From the NCBI GenBank assembly GCA_965204295.1, contig OZ241973.1, positions 682,001-746,000 of the forward strand: a stretch of DNA of 64,000 bases, read 5' to 3'. Below, piece after piece: positions 17,683 to 25,992 of this stretch; within the stretch, counting starts at the first letter, position 1, and each line of letters opens with the position of its first letter. The notes beneath the pieces were generated by a model. The model did not search any database. It saw only the letters and a list, made by a program, of their open reading frames with translations, and was not told where the DNA came from. A program made the position numbers and the translations under genes. This DNA is from JAWKWH01 sp965204295 (GTDB taxonomy: Bacteria; Pseudomonadota; Alphaproteobacteria; Rhizobiales; Rhizobiaceae).

Positions 17683-18486
17683 TCAGGCCGCGCGGCCATA
17701 AAATCCAATTCTCTCCGCCTCCGAGAACGTCACTCCCGGTTTTTCATAGTACGAAAAGACGGCGATAATCCGCTCTTTGGATCCGGCGACGGGCGTGACC
17801 CTGTGGGCGGTGTTCCTGCCGCGAAAGACGTTCAGCGTACCCGCGGACAGGTTCAGCGTCCTGACCCGATCGTCCCGACCCCGCAGCAGGCTCGCGACGC
17901 CGCCGTAATTCGGATCGTCATCGGTACGAAGATCGGACCGGTACTGAAACGCGCCCCCGTTTTCCGGTGCCTGCAACAGCAGGGTCGTGGTGAATTCCGA
18001 TCGGTCGAAATGCCAATTGAGCGCCTCGCCATCGCGATATTCCATGACATTCGCGCGCGCCAGAGGATCGGCCATCGGATGCAGTTTGTCCTTGCCCATC
18101 GCGGCGGCAAGGAATGCCGCCAGTGGCGGATACTCATAAATGACCATCACGATTGAATCGGCCATCTGATCGGCGCAAATGGTGTGGTTCACGGTTTCGC
18201 ACTGTCGCAAGGCCGGATGAGAGGCGTCCAATTCGGGGATTTCCGGCTTGAAATAAATATTGTGGGCGCGGCGATGCTCAAAGGAAGACGACGTGATGAC
18301 CGGCCTCAGTTCGGCCGTCGCCCGCTCCGCGATACCCGGCTTGAGGAATCCTTCGAGGTTGAACATTCCGTTTCGGAGCAGTTCCCGCCGGCAGTTTTCG
18401 ACGAGATCCGACCAGGGTTGCGATCCGACCCGATCAAGCGGAAACCGGTCGAAATCCATAATCGCATTCAGATCGGCATTGCTCAT
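17683..18486 (-). CDS. 2-oxoglutarate/Fe(II) oxygenase, HalD/BesD-like
   Basis: Non-haem iron oxygenase of 267 residues that resembles the BesD/HalD group, whose founding members chlorinate free amino acids. Iron ligands are seen as H159 and D161 in NWHFDRS and H228 in TAHRVTP, with an arginine near 239 for 2-oxoglutarate. Halogenases of this group replace the carboxylate ligand with glycine to make room for chloride. Here aspartate is present, so hydroxylation rather than halogenation is the likely reaction. The substrate is unknown. It stands alone, divergent from an MFS carrier across about 185 bp. Confidence 0.8.
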   Translation of the reverse strand: MSNADLNAIMDFDRFPLDRVGSQPWSDLVENCRRELLRNGMFNLEGFLKPGIAERATAELRPVITSSSFEHRRAHNIYFKPEIPELDASHPALRQCETVNHTICADQMADSIVMVIYEYPPLAAFLAAAMGKDKLHPMADPLARANVMEYRDGEALNWHFDRSEFTTTLLLQAPENGGAFQYRSDLRTDDDPNYGGVASLLRGRDDRVRTLNLSAGTLNVFRGRNTAHRVTPVAGSKERIIAVFSYYEKPGVTFSEAERIGFYGRAA

Positions 18487-18670
18487 ATCTTCATCCTCCC
18501 GTCATCGATGAAACCGCGAAAGCATCCGTTGTCAGTTTGCCACGGGGTCGCGGCGGCCTTGGCGGCGCGGCGACATCGATCGTCGCAATTCTATTCGACC
18601 ATGGCGAAATGATCATATCCGCCGGCGGCGCTTGCAGGCATGGTCAACGGAATTGCCGGAGCCAGGCGCG

Positions 18671-19969
18671 ATGGTCGCACAACTGATTCCCGTATCGGCG
18701 CTGCTCGTCAGTACGTTCTTCATGTTGGCCGGAATCGGCCTCGGAGGCGTTTTGGTGCCGCTTCGCGCATCGATGGAGGGCTGGAACAGCACGGACATCG
18801 CCTGGGTCGGCACATCCTTTGCGTTCTTTTTCACGCTCGGCTGCATATTCATGCCCTATCTCGTGCGAAGAGTCGGGCATATCCGGGTGTTTGCGGCGTT
18901 GCAGACACTGCTTGCGATGTCGTTTCTGGCGCATGCGCTGGCCATTCATCCGCTCGCCTGGGCCTTGATTCGCGGTCTCGGCGGATTTGCCGCGGCCGGC
19001 GCCTACATGGTGCTCGAAAGCTGGCTGAACGAGAAGGTGTCGAACGAAAACCGCGGCGCGATTTTCTCCGCCTATATGATCATTTCGATGTTCGGCGTCG
19101 CCATCGGGCAATACATCATGCCGTTCGGCGATGTCGGCGGTGCGGAGATGTTCATGATCGTGGCGATCCTTTTCGGCTTCGCCCTGCTGCCGACGGCGCT
19201 CTCATCGGCGCCGGCGCCTGTCCCGCTGGCCCGGGTCTCGCTCGACCTGAAGGGCCTGTACCTGACGTCGCCCGCCGCGGTGGTCGGCGCATTCCTGACC
19301 GGCGTGGTCAACGGCGTCTGGCTGTTCTTTGCGCCGATCTATGGCGAGGATGCCGGCCTGACGACCGCGAATATCGCGACCATGATGGCGTCCGGCATGA
19401 TCGGCGGCGCGGCGGCGCAGTTTCCGTTTGGCCGCCTGTCGGACAAGATCGACCGGCGTTATGTCATGGTGATGGGCGGCGCCCTGGGGACGGCGATTTC
19501 CACGGCGATGATGCTGTTCCAGCCGGAAAACCCGGTGATGATATTCGCCGGCATGTTTCTTTTCGGCGCCGCGCTGTTTCCGATCTATGCGTTGAATGTC
19601 GCGCACGCCAACGATCTCGCCGACCCGGAAGAATTCGTGAAGGTCTCCAGCGGCCTGTTGATCGTCTACGGGGTCGGCACGATGATCGGACCGCAGCTTT
19701 CCGGGCGATTGATGGATGCGACCGGCCCATCGGGATTCTTTGTCGCTTCGGCGGCCGGTTTCGCGCTTTACACGGCCCACACGCTTTGGCGGACATACCG
19801 GCGCGAGGCAACCGGTCTCGATGAACGTCAGGACTTCCACGTATTGCCGGTGACGGCGGCGCAGACGCCGGAAACCGTCCATCTGGATTCGCGCATTGAA
19901 GAGGTGCCGGAAGACGAGCGGCAGCGCGACGAGGAAGACGTGTCTCTATGGGGGTACGAGTTCAACTAG
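18671..19969 (+). CDS. MFS transporter
   Basis: Major facilitator superfamily inner-membrane carrier, about 432 residues, with roughly twelve hydrophobic segments. The loop after helix 2 (PYLVRRVGHIRV) and the matching second-half loop (FGRLSDKIDRRYVM) carry the MFS G-x-x-x-D-R-x-G-R-type basic pattern. The C-terminal tail is long, acidic and probably cytoplasmic (EEVPEDERQRDEEDV). Similar proteins are annotated YcaD-like or DHA-type, and the substrate cannot be inferred. The ATG at 18671 has GGAGCC upstream; a TTG at 18632 is a less likely start. The divergent neighbour is the HalD-like oxygenase. Confidence 0.85.
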   Translation: MVAQLIPVSALLVSTFFMLAGIGLGGVLVPLRASMEGWNSTDIAWVGTSFAFFFTLGCIFMPYLVRRVGHIRVFAALQTLLAMSFLAHALAIHPLAWALIRGLGGFAAAGAYMVLESWLNEKVSNENRGAIFSAYMIISMFGVAIGQYIMPFGDVGGAEMFMIVAILFGFALLPTALSSAPAPVPLARVSLDLKGLYLTSPAAVVGAFLTGVVNGVWLFFAPIYGEDAGLTTANIATMMASGMIGGAAAQFPFGRLSDKIDRRYVMVMGGALGTAISTAMMLFQPENPVMIFAGMFLFGAALFPIYALNVAHANDLADPEEFVKVSSGLLIVYGVGTMIGPQLSGRLMDATGPSGFFVASAAGFALYTAHTLWRTYRREATGLDERQDFHVLPVTAAQTPETVHLDSRIEEVPEDERQRDEEDVSLWGYEFN

Positions 19970-20199
19970 CAGGACTCGTTGATCTCATTCAATTCCGTCT
20001 GGAAGGAAAAGTCTGAACGGATGCGAACAGGCGCGATGGAGGGTCTTCGGCCTTTTCGGATATTGCGAACGGGCGGGCGGACCGTTCCCTGCCGGTCCCG
20101 AAGGGCGTGGCCCTTCCGGCTTCACGCTGCAACGGATGACATCGACCGGCCCTGCCCCGGGCATCCATGCGCGGGACTGCCCGCGCCCCGCCGTGTGTG

Positions 20200-20862
20200 T
20201 TACGTCAGGCGGCGGTTTTCCGGGGGGCGGCGGCGAGAGGCCGCCGCGCGATGGCCGGCAATCCCCGCAACCCGTTTCGCGGCGACGAGAGGCCGCGCCG
20301 ATATGCGCGCAAACGGCATTTCCGGTATCAGACGGTCGGCCCCCACGAGGTCGAGATATTCGTCGTAATTGTCAAAACCGGACCGCCCGACATAATCGAT
20401 GAAGCTTTCCGCGGGAACGCCGCCATTGACAGGAACGACCTCGTGGTTCTCAAGCTCCACATGCCACCAGGTGAAACGCGTCGGCATGTCCGAAAGCGGC
20501 AGCAGGCGGATTGTGGTTCCGTCCTCCGCCGGCGCGCCGGCATTGATCAGCATGTCGCCGAACAGCAGGGCGTGGTCGGCGGTCACGGTCAGCGGTCCGT
20601 TGGGCAGGTCCGGGCCGAGGGCGCCGGCGTCGATGCGCACGGGTTGGCGACGGTCTGCCGCGCCACCCAGATCGCCGGCGTCGACCTGCCGTCATGGGTC
20701 AGCACAAGGTCGCCGGGTTTCAGGGTCTCGATGGCCCGCTCGCCGCCACTGCGTGGCGGTCCTCGCGCCGGTGGCGAAACAGTTGAACACCTGCGCCGAG
20801 GTTTCCATGAATCCCGTCGAAGCGCCGCCTCCCGTCAAAGACGCGAGGTCAAACGCCTCCTT
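20200..20862 (-). pseudogene. Hint-domain (hedgehog/intein type) protein, frameshifted remnant
   Basis: Minus-strand translation gives a Hint_2-type domain in pieces: CFATGAR, then RAIETLKPGDLVLTHDGR, then RIDAGALGPDLPN, the TADHALLFGDMLINAGA segment with the conserved histidine, then FIDYVGRSGFDNYDEYL and IPEMPFARISA. To read these in order one must change frame at about 20745-20755 and again at about 20638-20644. A stop at 20863-20865 precedes the first segment. Such domains normally sit at the C terminus of large secreted proteins, and that part is missing. The first 21 codons (20800-20862) belong to the repeated module that also precedes the second AT-rich gene. Confidence 0.75.
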
Positions 20863-20900
20863 TTAACCCGCTCCATGTTGAGGCAAGAGGAGAGAGACTC

Positions 20901-21845
20901 TTATTTTTGATTCGATACAAGAGTGTCACGAATAGGGTAGAGTATTTCCTTAATTTCTTTAAATATAGAATTATAAGTATCGACAATTTTCAGTTCCGCC
21001 TCATCAATCTCAGGGCAATAGGCAAAAACTGTTTCATCAGATCCTATATCCTTACATCTGTCCTGATTTAAAATAAGCTGTCTTTTCATATAAGCTGATT
21101 TTAAAAGCTTGGCTTTCTCTTCATACATAGCACAAACTTTTATATAATAAGGAGAAGAAGATTTATCAAAATGTCTCTTGAGAGGAAGGTTTTTACAATT
21201 CCCCGCATGCTCTATTGCTAAGTTAATATAACCCATAATATTATCTCTGTATTCAGGATAAGTTTCTAAGTTACGATCTCCTTCATAACTGGGAGAGTTA
21301 AGCAACCTAACACCGTAGTCACCAGAAACCCCTTTATAAAACATGGCTAAATAAACAAGAGGTAATTGATAATAAGCTGTCATCTCTATGTTATGATTTG
21401 CCTCCCACATAAAGTAATCAAGAGGAGGGTAGCTATTATAAGTCTTGATGATAGCCAGTGTTCTGGAATAATAATGGGCGGCTAAATCCAAATTTCTATC
21501 AGCTATACCTGTTTTGAAATCCCCTCCTGAAAGATGGTATTCTGCTATCCAATAATTAGCTACAATATTGCTGTGTTGATCAGCTAAACTATGTAAAATC
21601 AACATTCCCTTGGAAACATTGTCTTGATTGTTAGTCACCTCACCTTTTAATAAGAGACAGAGAGCATAAACTAAGGTCACACTCACATAAGGATCAGGAT
21701 CATTTAATTGTTCTTTATACTCTCTCTCGGTATCCTCAAAATCACCACATCCAAAACTACCAGATCTATATACTGTCCCAAAACCAGGGCTCGTCGCAAA
21801 AACGAAAAAGGCGATCACACTCAATATCGACACGATTTTTCTCAT
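20901..21845 (-). CDS. AT-rich secreted helical-repeat-like protein, copy A
   Basis: Hypothetical exported protein of about 314 residues. The signal peptide is KIVSILSVIAFFVFATS, followed by a possible cleavage near PGFG. The mature part is rich in Y, N, L and A and looks alpha-helical, with Sel1/TPR-like periodicity (ALCLLLKGEVTNNQ, GMLILHSLADQHSN, AAHYYSRTLAIIKTYN). Cysteines at GCGDFED, HAGNCK, KVCAMYEE, DRCKD and AYCPE could form disulfides. The DNA is far more AT-rich than its neighbours, which suggests transfer. The ATG at 21845 has GGAAAGAG upstream; an earlier in-frame ATG at 21887 would bury the signal. No function can be assigned. The second copy is at 28029-28970. Confidence 0.8.
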   Translation of the reverse strand: MRKIVSILSVIAFFVFATSPGFGTVYRSGSFGCGDFEDTEREYKEQLNDPDPYVSVTLVYALCLLLKGEVTNNQDNVSKGMLILHSLADQHSNIVANYWIAEYHLSGGDFKTGIADRNLDLAAHYYSRTLAIIKTYNSYPPLDYFMWEANHNIEMTAYYQLPLVYLAMFYKGVSGDYGVRLLNSPSYEGDRNLETYPEYRDNIMGYINLAIEHAGNCKNLPLKRHFDKSSSPYYIKVCAMYEEKAKLLKSAYMKRQLILNQDRCKDIGSDETVFAYCPEIDEAELKIVDTYNSIFKEIKEILYPIRDTLVSNQK

Positions 21846-21898
21846 AGCTCTTTCCACATCCTCCAAAAAACCGCTATGGCGACACACCGCTCAAGGAA

Positions 21899-21926
21899 AT
21901 TATATAAACCCGACCCAAACCGTCAA
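21899..21926 (-). promoter_or_regulatory. Promoter of AT-rich secreted gene, copy A
   Basis: On the minus strand TTGACG (21926-21921) and a perfect TATAAT (21904-21899) are spaced by 16 bp, about 50 bp upstream of the ATG at 21845. The duplicated segment ends 12 bp beyond the -35 box, so the module carries its own promoter. Confidence 0.7.
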
Positions 21927-21988
21927 GAGCCTTTTGCACAAACGGACAGCGCGGCGGCGGACCTGTCGATGTCCTGCGCAACACCGAA

Positions 21989-23182
21989 CTACCGTGCGTG
22001 CGCCGAAGCGAGATAATCTCCGACCCGGTCGAGCGCCCTCGATATGTTTTCTTCGGAGTTGGCGTAGGAGATACGCACATATCCTTCACCGAGAATTCCG
22101 AAATCCGGCCCGCCGATCAAGGCGACGCCGGCGTCTTCCAGCAGAGCGGCCGCCAGCGGTTTGGCCTTCCAGCCGGTTTCGCCGATATTGGCGAAGGCGT
22201 AAAATGCGCCCCTGGGCGTGATGCAGGATACGCCGTTCAGGCGGTTGGCGCGTTCCACCACGAGGTTTCGCCGGCGGTCAAACGCCTTCATCATGGCGTC
22301 CACGTCATCCTGGGGACCGTCTATCGCCGCGATGCCGGCAAACTGGCTTGGCGCGTTGACGCATGACCAGCAATTGACCGCCAGCTTGCGCATCCTGTCA
22401 TAAAGATCATCCGGCCAGACCGACCATCCCATGCGCCAACCGGTCATGGCCCAGGTTTTCGACCAGCCGTTCAGGACGATCAGGCGGTCGCGAATTTCAG
22501 GGTAGGTCAGAAGCGATGTATGCGTCTCGCCGTCGTAGGTCATTACATCATAGATTTCGTCCGACATGATCGCGACGCGCGGGCGGTTTGCCAGACCGGC
22601 GACCAGCACGTCGATTTCCGCCTTCGGCGTTACGCCGCCGGTCGGATTGGCCGGCGAGTTCAGGATGATCAATGCGGTCCGGGGTGAGATCAGCGACAGG
22701 GTTTCATCGGCCGAGAAGGCAAAGCCATGCTCTTCACGGACGGGGATCGGAACGGGTTTCGCGCCGGTATATTCGATCAACGAACGGTAGATCGGAAAGC
22801 CGGGATCCGGATACATGATTTCAACGCCGGGTTCGCCGAACATTGCGATGGCGCCGAACATTCCCGGTTTGCCGCCGGGTGTGATCATGACGTTGTCGGG
22901 AGATAGTTCGACACCCGTCATCGCCAGCGTCCTACGTGCGACCGCTTCGCGGAGCGGCAGTATTCCGTTCGCCGGCGTATAGCCGTGGTGGCCGTCGCGC
23001 AGCGCCTTGACCGCCGCTTCGACGATATGGGCGGGGGTCCGGAAATCCGGCTGGCCGATGCCGAGATTGACGATGTTCCGGCCCTGATTTTGAAGCTCCG
23101 TCGCCCGCGCCAGGACGGCGAAGGCGTTTTCTTCTCCAATACGGTCAAATGCGGAAACTGTCCGGATCATCGAATCGATCAT
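21989..23182 (-). CDS. Class I/II pyridoxal-phosphate aminotransferase
   Basis: Fold-type I aminotransferase of about 397 residues. Visible family marks are IGQPDF near the start, the substrate/PLP-contact ILNSPANPTGG, MSDEIYD with the PLP-interacting aspartate and tyrosine, the Schiff-base lysine in GWSKTWAMTGWRMGW, and the arginine of YVRISYANS that binds the substrate carboxylate. The amino acid substrate is not clear; the sequence is aspartate-aminotransferase-like. The ATG at 23182 gives the usual N terminus (IDSMIRTVSAFDRIG). In-frame upstream ATGs (to 23359) would run into the divergent GNAT gene. Confidence 0.88.
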   Translation of the reverse strand: MIDSMIRTVSAFDRIGEENAFAVLARATELQNQGRNIVNLGIGQPDFRTPAHIVEAAVKALRDGHHGYTPANGILPLREAVARRTLAMTGVELSPDNVMITPGGKPGMFGAIAMFGEPGVEIMYPDPGFPIYRSLIEYTGAKPVPIPVREEHGFAFSADETLSLISPRTALIILNSPANPTGGVTPKAEIDVLVAGLANRPRVAIMSDEIYDVMTYDGETHTSLLTYPEIRDRLIVLNGWSKTWAMTGWRMGWSVWPDDLYDRMRKLAVNCWSCVNAPSQFAGIAAIDGPQDDVDAMMKAFDRRRNLVVERANRLNGVSCITPRGAFYAFANIGETGWKAKPLAAALLEDAGVALIGGPDFGILGEGYVRISYANSEENISRALDRVGDYLASAHAR

Positions 23183-23257
23183 GTCTGGCAAAGGTGGCGA
23201 GCTTGGAATAAGTCTCATACTTGACATCGAATTACCAGAGATGGCGCATTGATCGAC

Positions 23258-23944
23258 ATGCCCGACGATCTGAAAAACTGGACCGCGCGCCCGAGCCCGG
23301 AGCGCATCGTCTTCGAAGGCCGTTATGTGCGCCTGGAGCCGCTTGAGGCGGGCAAACACGGTGACGGCCTATACGAGGCGTCGACCTGCGCGGACACGGA
23401 AGACCGTTTTCGCTGGCTGCCGGAATATCCGCCGGCCGGCCGCGCCGGGTTTCAGCCCTGGCTTGAAAAAGCCGAGGCCAGCGGCGATCCGCTTTATTTC
23501 GCGGTCATCGACAAGGCGACGGGCAAGGTCGGCGGCCGCCAGACCCTGATGCGGATGGATGAGGGAAACGGAGTCATCGAGACCGGACACATATATTGGG
23601 GACCGTTGCTCTCACGGCGGCCGGCGTCAACGGAAGCCTTTTTTCTGTTTGCCCGCTATGTCTTCGATACGCTCGGCTATCGCCGCCTTGAATGGAAATG
23701 CAACAATCGCAACGAGGCGTCCAAGCGAGCCGCGCTACGCTACGGCATGCGGGCCGAAGGCGTGTTTCGCCAACTCGGTGTCGTCAAGGGCGAGAACCGC
23801 GATACGGCCTGGTTTTCGATGATCGACAAGGAATGGCCCATGGCAAGAAACGCCTTCGAACAGTGGCTGGCGTCCGATAATTTCGATCGTGACGGCGCCC
23901 AGATCGGTCGGCTTGAAGAGATAAGGTCGCGCGATGCGAAGTGA
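23258..23944 (+). CDS. GNAT family N-acetyltransferase (RimJ/RimL-like)
   Basis: Acetyl-CoA-dependent acyltransferase of 228 residues. It matches the RimJ/RimL-like subgroup: YVRLEPL at the first strand, YWGPLLSRRPASTEAF in place of the usual pyrophosphate-binding loop, then RRLEWKCNNRNEASKRAALRYG with the characteristic N-x-x-S-x-x-A motif. The target may be a ribosomal protein N terminus or a small amine. The ATG at 23258 is chosen; TTG at 23249 is an alternative with slightly better Shine-Dalgarno spacing. The last codons overlap the next small membrane-protein gene (ATGCGAAGTGA), implying translational coupling. Confidence 0.88.
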   Translation: MPDDLKNWTARPSPERIVFEGRYVRLEPLEAGKHGDGLYEASTCADTEDRFRWLPEYPPAGRAGFQPWLEKAEASGDPLYFAVIDKATGKVGGRQTLMRMDEGNGVIETGHIYWGPLLSRRPASTEAFFLFARYVFDTLGYRRLEWKCNNRNEASKRAALRYGMRAEGVFRQLGVVKGENRDTAWFSMIDKEWPMARNAFEQWLASDNFDRDGAQIGRLEEIRSRDAK

Positions 23945-24143
23945 GAACGCAAACGCGGCGCTCGCGGCCCTGGTCATCGTCATCGTTTTCGGATTGGGGG
24001 CTTATTTTCTTCCGACGATGATGCTGGCGGTCGGAGAGGTTTCGACCATTGCCGCCGGTGTCCTGGCGGTTGCATTCGTGGCGGCGTTTTTCCTTCTATT
24101 CTGGCTTCGGGGCCGATCCCGCCGATCGAACGATTCCGGTTGA
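23934..24143 (+). CDS. Small two-helix membrane protein
   Basis: A 69-residue protein with two hydrophobic segments (ALAALVIVIVFGLGAYFLP and IAAGVLAVAFVAAFFLLFWL) and a basic C-terminal tail (RGRSRRSNDSG). It overlaps the end of the GNAT gene by 11 bp and is probably co-expressed. I recall comparable short uncharacterised membrane proteins in Hyphomicrobiales. No functional motif is seen. Confidence 0.7.
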   Translation: MRSENANAALAALVIVIVFGLGAYFLPTMMLAVGEVSTIAAGVLAVAFVAAFFLLFWLRGRSRRSNDSG

Positions 24144-24155
24144 AGGCGAACCGTT

Positions 24156-25184
24156 CTAGGCGTTGAGCCTGGCGGACAGCAAAAGCGCTCCGATCAGGAG
24201 GATCAGCAACGCGCCCGCGATCTCTATGGCGGAATGAACCGCGTTTCCCATTGCTCCATGGCCCGACACGCGCATTGCGGCCGATTTCGCCAACACGGCC
24301 ATCGACGCAAGCATCGACACGGTGACGGCCGTGCCGATGGACATGGCCAGAACGGAGGCTATTCCGCCAAGCCAAAGCCGGTTGAGAAATGCGAATGTCA
24401 GGACGATCAGCGCACCCGAACATGGCCTGATGCCGACCGCCGCGATGGCCGTCCATGCCGACTTCCAATCGAAGTCGTCGCCCTTCAACATCATCGGGTC
24501 GGGCGCATGCGCATGACGGCAGGCGGCGCGGAGGTCTCCATCGCCAGGGGGGGGGCCGTGGTCGCGGATACGCCCATGAAAATGTCCCGTATCGGCCGCC
24601 GGGAGGGAAACGGGCGCCGCCCGCCGCCGCAGATACCGGCCCGCCTTTCGCCACAGCAGCCAGGCGCCGAAACCGGCGATCAAGGCGTAGCTCGCAACCT
24701 CCAGAAAACCCGCTGCGTCGCTCATTGAAACCGAAGTTCCGCGGAACAGGAGAAACACCAGGCCCATGACGACCAGCGCGGTTGCGCCCTGCGCGAGCGC
24801 CGACAGGAAGGACAACAGGATACCGCGTCGCAGAACGATTTCGTTGGCCAGCATGTATGAAGAGATCACCGCCTTGCCATGGCCCGGCCCGGCTGCGTGA
24901 AATACGCCGTAGGCGAAGGAGAGCCCGATCAGAATCCACAATTTCGTCGGATCGTCGCGCATCGCCTTCAGCGCGCCCGTCAACGACCGGTAGAACGCCT
25001 GCTGCATCGAATTGATCCACGCGAGCGCGCCTGACGACAGCCCGGTCGACGGAACCGCGGCTTCGCCCGCGCCTATGCCAAGCGAATTTTGCGCGAATAC
25101 CGCCGACGGCAGGAGCGCGCAAATCGTCGTCACCGAAACGGCGGATAACAAAAATGCCGTGTCCGGACACTTCGGCCTCAGCAT
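24156..25184 (-). CDS. Nickel/cobalt transporter (NicO/RcnA family)
   Basis: Polytopic membrane protein of 342 residues, likely exporter or permease for Ni2+ or Co2+. A signal-like N terminus is followed by the family segment YGVFHAAGPGHGKAVISSY with conserved histidines, a central cytoplasmic or periplasmic loop rich in histidine (TGHFHG, CRHAHAPD) and GIRPCSGALIVLTFAF near residue 252. A run of nine G's on the plus strand lies at 24547-24555 within the histidine loop; the frame reads through it. The gene overlaps the upstream DUF1007 gene by 7 bp, a pairing common in proteobacteria. Confidence 0.9.
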   Translation of the reverse strand: MLRPKCPDTAFLLSAVSVTTICALLPSAVFAQNSLGIGAGEAAVPSTGLSSGALAWINSMQQAFYRSLTGALKAMRDDPTKLWILIGLSFAYGVFHAAGPGHGKAVISSYMLANEIVLRRGILLSFLSALAQGATALVVMGLVFLLFRGTSVSMSDAAGFLEVASYALIAGFGAWLLWRKAGRYLRRRAAPVSLPAADTGHFHGRIRDHGPPPGDGDLRAACRHAHAPDPMMLKGDDFDWKSAWTAIAAVGIRPCSGALIVLTFAFLNRLWLGGIASVLAMSIGTAVTVSMLASMAVLAKSAAMRVSGHGAMGNAVHSAIEIAGALLILLIGALLLSARLNA

Positions 25185-25828
25185 GTCAGTTCCAGACGGG
25201 TGGCGAAAATCCTGCTCAGATCGTTCCGGTCGGTCGGATCGTAGAACGCCTGCGTCAGGCTTTGCCGGTTCTGCGCGATCGCCTCTTCCGGGTCGGGCCT
25301 CACGACTTCGCGTGAACAGGACGCGGGCATGTTCTCGACGTTCATCATGCTGTCTTCGACAAAGTCGATCGCCGTATAAAACGTCGGATCGTAAACGCCC
25401 ACCGCGAACTTGCCCGTCAGCGCCGGAGCGTGTTCGGGTCGGCTTTCGAACAGGATGACGAGCCGGTCGTCGTGAATATCGGCGATAAGCCGTTCCGGCG
25501 CCATCATGGCGATGTCATCGCCATCGGCGGTGACCAGTTGAAAATAGCCGAAATCGGCGAGCGATTCGTGCACCGTCCCGGCGACTTCGTTCAATTCGGC
25601 GTCATCGAACTTCAGATCGCTGTTCCGATCGAATTCAACGAGAACGGTTGACGTGAACAATTCATCGAACCGCCAAACGTGCCGAAGCGCCGTCATCTTG
25701 CCGTTCTCGATGACCACATCCAGACGGGCGTCGGCAAACACATGGGGGTGCGATTGCGACGGCGCCGGAACAAACAGACCCAGCGCCGCCAGCGCCGTTC
25801 CGAAAGCCGTTGTGCAAAATCGCGCCAT
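25178..25828 (-). CDS. DUF1007 family periplasmic protein
   Basis: Protein of 216 residues with a signal peptide (ALAALGLFVPAPSQS) directly followed by the HPHVFADARLDVV segment that defines DUF1007, with two histidines likely to bind metal. It has an EF-like acidic stretch (DRNSDLKFDDAEL) and a C-terminal C-S segment. DUF1007 genes sit next to NicO-type permeases and are thought to assist metal handling in the periplasm; the precise role is not known. The ATG at 25828 follows GAGGGGATC; an in-frame ATG four codons earlier is the alternative. Its end overlaps the permease start. Confidence 0.85.
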   Translation of the reverse strand: MARFCTTAFGTALAALGLFVPAPSQSHPHVFADARLDVVIENGKMTALRHVWRFDELFTSTVLVEFDRNSDLKFDDAELNEVAGTVHESLADFGYFQLVTADGDDIAMMAPERLIADIHDDRLVILFESRPEHAPALTGKFAVGVYDPTFYTAIDFVEDSMMNVENMPASCSREVVRPDPEEAIAQNRQSLTQAFYDPTDRNDLSRIFATRLELTC

Positions 25829-25992
25829 TGATCCCCTCAATTGTCATGTCCCCCGTCAACTCCACCACAATAGGGCGGAATTTTGGCCGTTATCCTGCGT
25901 TCATGCGGCGTTCCTTGAACCGGTCGGCCGGAAAATCCTTCCGCATCGGCGGCCTTCATGAAGGCCCGCATTCGGGTCGGCGTTCCCATTCG

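Larger units (their letters stand above)
20800..21938 (-). repeat. Duplicated 1.14-kb AT-rich module, copy A
   Basis: The segment is nearly identical to 27928-29062 in the same orientation. Identity begins at GGTTTCCATGAATCCC, covers the complete secreted-protein gene and ends just upstream of its promoter at TTTTGCA. Both ends abut unrelated DNA. No terminal inverted repeats, target duplication or transposase are seen, so the copying mechanism is unknown. Confidence 0.9.

Noticed and set aside
17683..18486. Calling the HalD/BesD-like protein a halogenase
   Set aside because: The iron site has histidine-x-aspartate, which leaves no place for chloride, so hydroxylase is the safer call.
20221..20250. 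GC-rich hairpin in the Hint remnant as a terminator
   Set aside because: No T-run follows on either strand, and such hairpins arise often from GGC repeats in this composition.
24547..24555. Run of nine G's inside the NicO-type gene as a phase-variation switch
   Set aside because: The frame is continuous through it and codes for GPPPG-type residues; a single tract of this length in GC-rich DNA is weak evidence for phase variation without population data.
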